The notes beneath the pieces are model-generated. The model was not told where the DNA came from, ran no database searches, and was given only the letters and a program-made list of their open reading frames with translations. From Rhizobium sp. BK251 (GTDB lineage: Bacteria; Pseudomonadota; Alphaproteobacteria; Rhizobiales; Rhizobiaceae): a stretch of DNA of 64,000 nucleotides. The position numbers were made by a program, and so were the translations under genes. Shown here piece by piece: positions 60,549 to 64,000 of the stretch. Numbering within the stretch: position 1 is the stretch's first letter; each line of letters starts with the position of its first letter. Where the stretch lies: positions 186,001 to 250,000 of the forward strand of contig NZ_SLUQ01000005.1 of the NCBI RefSeq assembly GCF_004345245.1, given 5' to 3'.

Positions 60549-61184
60549 TCAGTGCGCACCGGACATGTCGCCCAGCACTTCCTTCGAGGCGACGGTGGAA
60601 TCGGCTTTCAGCTTGTAGACCATCGGCACGCCGGTCGCGAGGTTGAGCTTCAGCACCTCTTCCTTCGTCAGCCGGTCGAGCACCATGACGAGCGAGCGGA
60701 GCGAATTGCCGTGGGCGGCGACCAGTACCTTCTCGCCGCGCAGTACGCGCGGCAGGATGTCGGTCAGGTAGTAGGGCCACACGCGGGCGCCGGTGTCACG
60801 CAGGCTCTCGCCGCCCGGGGGCGGTACGTCGTAGGAGCGGCGCCAGATATGCACCTGCTCCTCGCCCCACTTGGCGCGGGCGTCGTCCTTGTTGAGGCCG
60901 GAGAGATCGCCGTAGTCGCGCTCGTTGAGTGCGGCGTCGAAGATCGTCTCGAGGTTCGGCTGGCCGACCTTTTCGAGCACGATGGTGCAGGTGCGCTGCG
61001 CGCGCTTCAGAACCGAGGTGAAGGCGATATCGAACTTGATCCCGTAATCGGCGAGCGCCTTGCCGCCGGTCTCGGCTTCCTCTACGCCGAGTGCGGTCAG
61101 GTCCGGGTCCTTCCAGCCTGTGAAGAGATTCTTCAGGTTCCATTCGCTCTGGCCGTGGCGAACGAGGACGAGGGTTCCGCTCAT
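60549..61184 (-). CDS. gpmA: 2,3-bisphosphoglycerate-dependent phosphoglycerate mutase
   Basis: A 211-residue histidine phosphatase-fold enzyme with [20 protein letters not shown] (the phospho-His site) and the second His in [12 protein letters not shown]. It interconverts 3- and 2-phosphoglycerate in glycolysis. It is shorter than the E. coli enzyme, as in other rhizobia. It follows dapB after 24 bp and ends the transcript at the hairpin downstream. Confidence 0.95.
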   Translation of the reverse strand: MSGTLVLVRHGQSEWNLKNLFTGWKDPDLTALGVEEAETGGKALADYGIKFDIAFTSVLKRAQRTCTIVLEKVGQPNLETIFDAALNERDYGDLSGLNKDDARAKWGEEQVHIWRRSYDVPPPGGESLRDTGARVWPYYLTDILPRVLRGEKVLVAAHGNSLRSLVMVLDRLTKEEVLKLNLATGVPMVYKLKADSTVASKEVLGDMSGAH

Positions 61185-61208
61185 TGAAAACTTCCTTCGA
61201 TATGACCG

Positions 61209-62033
61209 TCAGTTGCTGGAAAGCCCGAGAACATCGAGCATGGAATAGAGGCCGGGCTTCTTGTCCCGCGCCCACAATGCCGCCTTGAGTGCGCCGCGCC
61301 CGAAGATCGAGCGATCGTTGGCGCTGTGCGACAGCGTCACCTGCTCGCCTTCGCCGGCAAGGATGACCGAGTGCTCGCCGATGACGGAGCCACCGCGCAG
61401 CGTCGCAAAGCCGATCGCGCCGGCTGCTCGCGCGCCGGTATGTCCGTCGCGAACCCGCACCGAATTGCCGGCAAGGTCGATGCCGCGGCCATGGGCGGCA
61501 GCCTGCCCGAGGAGGAGCGCGGTGCCCGAGGGCGCGTCCACCTTGTGCTTGTGGTGCATTTCAAGGATCTCGATGTCCCAGTCGGCGGGATCGAGCGCGC
61601 GTGCAGCCTGCTCGACGAGCACGCCCAGGAGATTGACGCCGAGGCTCATATTGCCGGATTTCACGATACGGGCGTGACGCGCGGCGGCCTCGATCTTCGC
61701 CTCGTCCTCGGACGAGCATCCCGTCGTTCCGATGACATGTGCGATGCGGGCCTGCGCGGCGAGCGCGGCAAAGCCGACCGTTGCCGAGGGAGAAGTGAAG
61801 TCGAGCACGCCCTCGGCATGCAGGAAAGCTTCCAGCGGGTCTTCGGTGATCGCAACCCCGATCGGCCCGAGCCCGGCCACCTCGCCGGCATCCTTGCCGA
61901 GGAAGGGCGATCCGGGCCTCTCGATTGCTGCGTGCAGCACCGTTGCCGGCGTCGAATGGATCAGGCGGATGAGCGTCTGGCCCATGCGGCCCGCCGCACC
62001 AACCACGACCAGTTTCATTGCAGCTTCGCTCAT
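61209..62033 (-). CDS. dapB: 4-hydroxy-tetrahydrodipicolinate reductase
   Basis: A 274-residue enzyme with the nucleotide motif [16 protein letters not shown], the GTTG motif and the catalytic/substrate motif [16 protein letters not shown]. It reduces hydroxy-tetrahydrodipicolinate in lysine and diaminopimelate synthesis. The ATG at 62033 is chosen over 62126 because the Rossmann fold starts directly after it. It lies between an ABC exporter and gpmA, in one probable transcript. Confidence 0.96.
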   Translation of the reverse strand: MSEAAMKLVVVGAAGRMGQTLIRLIHSTPATVLHAAIERPGSPFLGKDAGEVAGLGPIGVAITEDPLEAFLHAEGVLDFTSPSATVGFAALAAQARIAHVIGTTGCSSEDEAKIEAAARHARIVKSGNMSLGVNLLGVLVEQAARALDPADWDIEILEMHHKHKVDAPSGTALLLGQAAAHGRGIDLAGNSVRVRDGHTGARAAGAIGFATLRGGSVIGEHSVILAGEGEQVTLSHSANDRSIFGRGALKAALWARDKKPGLYSMLDVLGLSSN

Positions 62034-62052
62034 GTCCGTTCGGTGCCCATTC

Positions 62053-63843
62053 TTACATTGCGTCGGATGCGGAAGGTCTTTGAAGGTTGTTGAGGCGAGC
62101 GTAAAGACCGTCGTTTGCCTTCGCAAGGCTCTCGTGGTTGCCCTGCTCGACGACCCGGCCCTGCTGCATGACGACGATCTTGTTGGCCCGCACCACGGTC
62201 GAAAGCCGGTGCGCGATCACCACGACGGTGCGGCCGCTCATCGCTTCGTCGAGCGCCTTTTGCACGGCTGCTTCCGATTCCGTGTCGAGGGCGGAGGTCG
62301 CCTCGTCGAGGAGCAGGATCGGGGCGTTGCGCACCAGCGCGCGGGCGATCGAAAGCCGCTGCCGCTGGCCGCCCGAGAGCGTGACCCCGTTCTCGCCGAC
62401 CGGCGTATCGTAGCCCTGGGGCTGCGCCAGGATGAAGTCGTGGGCATAGGCGAGCCTTGCCGCGTCTTCGACCTCGGCGTCGGTCGCTTCCGGCCGGCCA
62501 TAGCGGATATTGTCGCGGATCGTGCCTTCGAACAGGTAAGGCTGCTGCGAGACATAGGCGAGGTGCTGGCGCAGCGATTGCTTGGTGATATGGGCGATGT
62601 CCTGGCCGTCGATGAAGATCTGGCCCTCCCTCGGGTCGTAGAACCGGGGAATGAGGCTGATGACCGTCGATTTGCCGGCGCCCGACGGGCCGACGAGGGC
62701 AGTCGTCTGTCCGCCTTCGGCGACGAGATCGACGCGGTTGAGCACGGTTTCGCCGCTGGCATAGGCAAAGGTCACGCCGCGGAATTCGATGCGCGCATCC
62801 GTCACCACGAGGTCCTTGGCATCGGGCAGGTCGCGCTGGCGCGGCTCCATGTCGAGGATGTCGTAGATCATCCGCGCATTCACGGTCGCACGCTCCATCT
62901 GCACCTGCAGGCGGGCAAGACGCCGCGCCGGATCGTAGGCAAGCAGCAGGGCGGTAACGAAGGAGAAGAAGGCGCCCGGCAGCACGCCGCCATAGATCGA
63001 GCGGAAGGCGGCGTAGGCGAGCACGCCGGAAATGGCAAAGCCCGCAAAGGTCTCGGTCAGCGGCGCAGTGCGCTCCGTCAGTCGCGCAATGCGATTGGCG
63101 CGGCCTTCGGCAGCCCTGATGATCCCGTCGACCTTGTCGCCGAGCTCGCGCTCCATCGTGAAGGCCTTGACGATGGCGATACCCTGGATCGTTTCCTGGA
63201 TGGCGCCGAGAACGTGGCTGTTCAGCATGACCGCTTCGCGTGTCGCCGAGCGCAGCCGCTTTGAAACGTAGCGCAGCGCATAGAGGAGCGGCGGCGCGAC
63301 GACGAAGACGATCAGCGCCAGCACCGGATCCTTCGTCACCATGACGATGATCAGCGAGACTAGGGTCAGGAGGTCGCGGGCGGTCGAGGTGACGGTCAGG
63401 TTCAGCACGTCGCGGATGCCGTCGACATTCTGGCTGATCTGCGCGGCGAGATGAGCCGAGCGGGACTCGTTGAAGAAGCCCACCGACAGCGTCATCAGGT
63501 GATGGTAGAGGCGGCGCTGGTAGGTGGCGACGATGTTGTTGCCAATCTTGGAAAGGGCAACCGCCTGGCCGTAGGTCGCAAGCCCGCGCAGCACGAAGGC
63601 GGCGAAGATCGCGCCGCAGATGATGAGCACCACATCGGCACGCTGCTTGGCGAAGGCCTCGTTGATCACCGACTCCATGATCCAGGCGGTGAAGGCCGTC
63701 GAGAGCGCGACGATGACCAGGCAGAAAATGGCAAAGACATAGCCGCGAACATGAGCACGGCCGTTTTCAGCGATGATGCGCCTCAGGATACCGGTTACGG
63801 TATCCGTATTGACCGAGCCGTGTCTTCTTTCTGAAGATAGCAA
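62053..63843 (-). CDS. ABC exporter, MsbA-like fused permease and ATPase
   Basis: A 596-residue half-transporter. Six membrane helices (about 40-320) are followed by the ATPase with Walker [21 protein letters not shown], signature [15 protein letters not shown] and Walker [15 protein letters not shown]. The [14 protein letters not shown] and similar helices fit lipid-flippase-type exporters. It heads the dapB-gpmA transcript with a 19-bp gap. The substrate is unknown; a lipid or glycolipid is plausible. Confidence 0.9.
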   Translation of the reverse strand: MLSSERRHGSVNTDTVTGILRRIIAENGRAHVRGYVFAIFCLVIVALSTAFTAWIMESVINEAFAKQRADVVLIICGAIFAAFVLRGLATYGQAVALSKIGNNIVATYQRRLYHHLMTLSVGFFNESRSAHLAAQISQNVDGIRDVLNLTVTSTARDLLTLVSLIIVMVTKDPVLALIVFVVAPPLLYALRYVSKRLRSATREAVMLNSHVLGAIQETIQGIAIVKAFTMERELGDKVDGIIRAAEGRANRIARLTERTAPLTETFAGFAISGVLAYAAFRSIYGGVLPGAFFSFVTALLLAYDPARRLARLQVQMERATVNARMIYDILDMEPRQRDLPDAKDLVVTDARIEFRGVTFAYASGETVLNRVDLVAEGGQTTALVGPSGAGKSTVISLIPRFYDPREGQIFIDGQDIAHITKQSLRQHLAYVSQQPYLFEGTIRDNIRYGRPEATDAEVEDAARLAYAHDFILAQPQGYDTPVGENGVTLSGGQRQRLSIARALVRNAPILLLDEATSALDTESEAAVQKALDEAMSGRTVVVIAHRLSTVVRANKIVVMQQGRVVEQGNHESLAKANDGLYARLNNLQRPSASDAM

Positions 63844-63872
63844 AAGCCGAGCTTTCCTGTCGCAATTCGAGA

Positions 63873-63898
63873 AGGCGCCCGTCCCTTAGAGGGCGCCT
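63873..63898. repeat. Hairpin upstream of the MsbA-like gene
   Basis: AGGCGCCC and GGGCGCCT form an eight-base-pair stem. No T-run follows, so a terminator is doubtful. The rest of 63844-64000 shows no recognisable gene. Confidence 0.45.
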
Positions 63899-64000
63899 GC
63901 GGCTCTATAGACAGTTGAGATGGTTTTGGCCATAGCCTCGTTACATCGTCTGCGACCGTGGCTTGACTAGGCGCGCCAGCGCCGGCCTTCCGTAGCGACA

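Noticed and set aside
63901..64000. Possible start of another gene at the right edge
   Set aside because: The last 100 bases show no coding pattern or motif long enough to support a call.

Overview
The window looks like chromosomal sequence of an alphaproteobacterium of the order Rhizobiales, most likely family Rhizobiaceae (Ensifer/Sinorhizobium, Shinella or Agrobacterium-like). The grounds are high GC, alphaproteobacterial-type housekeeping genes (dnaX with the SRP RNA upstream, recF, dnaK-dnaJ, polA, dapB), an AbcR-type small RNA next to polA, TTAA-N7-TTAA CtrA boxes, and palindromic intergenic repeats of the rhizobial RIME type. The species cannot be fixed from the sequence alone.

Layout. 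1-16.9 kb: 5' end of dnaX, SRP RNA, HIT and NudC hydrolases, a WYL-type regulator, pheA-kdsB, cytochrome c CycM, a patatin, an AEC permease, adenosine kinase, a hydroxyacid dehydrogenase, the recF-moeB-GNAT operon, and a MocR regulator divergent from an EamA permease. 16.9-20.9 kb: a compact minus-strand four-gene locus made of a small protein resembling a protease propeptide, an S8 subtilase with a Lys/Glu-rich tail, a degenerate ATP-grasp-like protein and an intact ATP-grasp enzyme. It matches no system I can name and is the best candidate for an undescribed one. 21-27 kb: a class III cyclase with a Pro-Ser linker and duplicated membrane module, an ABC exporter with a possible leader peptide, a DUF4239-like membrane protein, and an MFS pump.

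27-45 kb: dnaJ and dnaK (RpoH-like promoter), a class A penicillin-binding protein with a CtrA box upstream, small unknown genes, an M20 dipeptidase, MarR, AbcR-like sRNA, polA, an FAD oxidoreductase and an FtsK without membrane segments. 44.6-58.5 kb: a C-P lyase phosphonate locus, in transcription order phnG-H-I-J-K-L, hexapeptide transferase, phnC-D-E-E, DUF1045, phnM-N, grpB-like, with phnF divergent. The phnG/phnF gap holds a PhnF-type operator and a Pho-box-like sequence, implying repression by PhnF and activation by phosphate starvation. A small membrane protein is encoded on the opposite strand between phnJ and phnI. 58.5-64 kb: an SDR/HxlR pair, an AT-richer orphan gene, and the ABC exporter-dapB-gpmA operon.

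No tRNA, rRNA, CRISPR array, prophage or complete insertion sequence was recognised.
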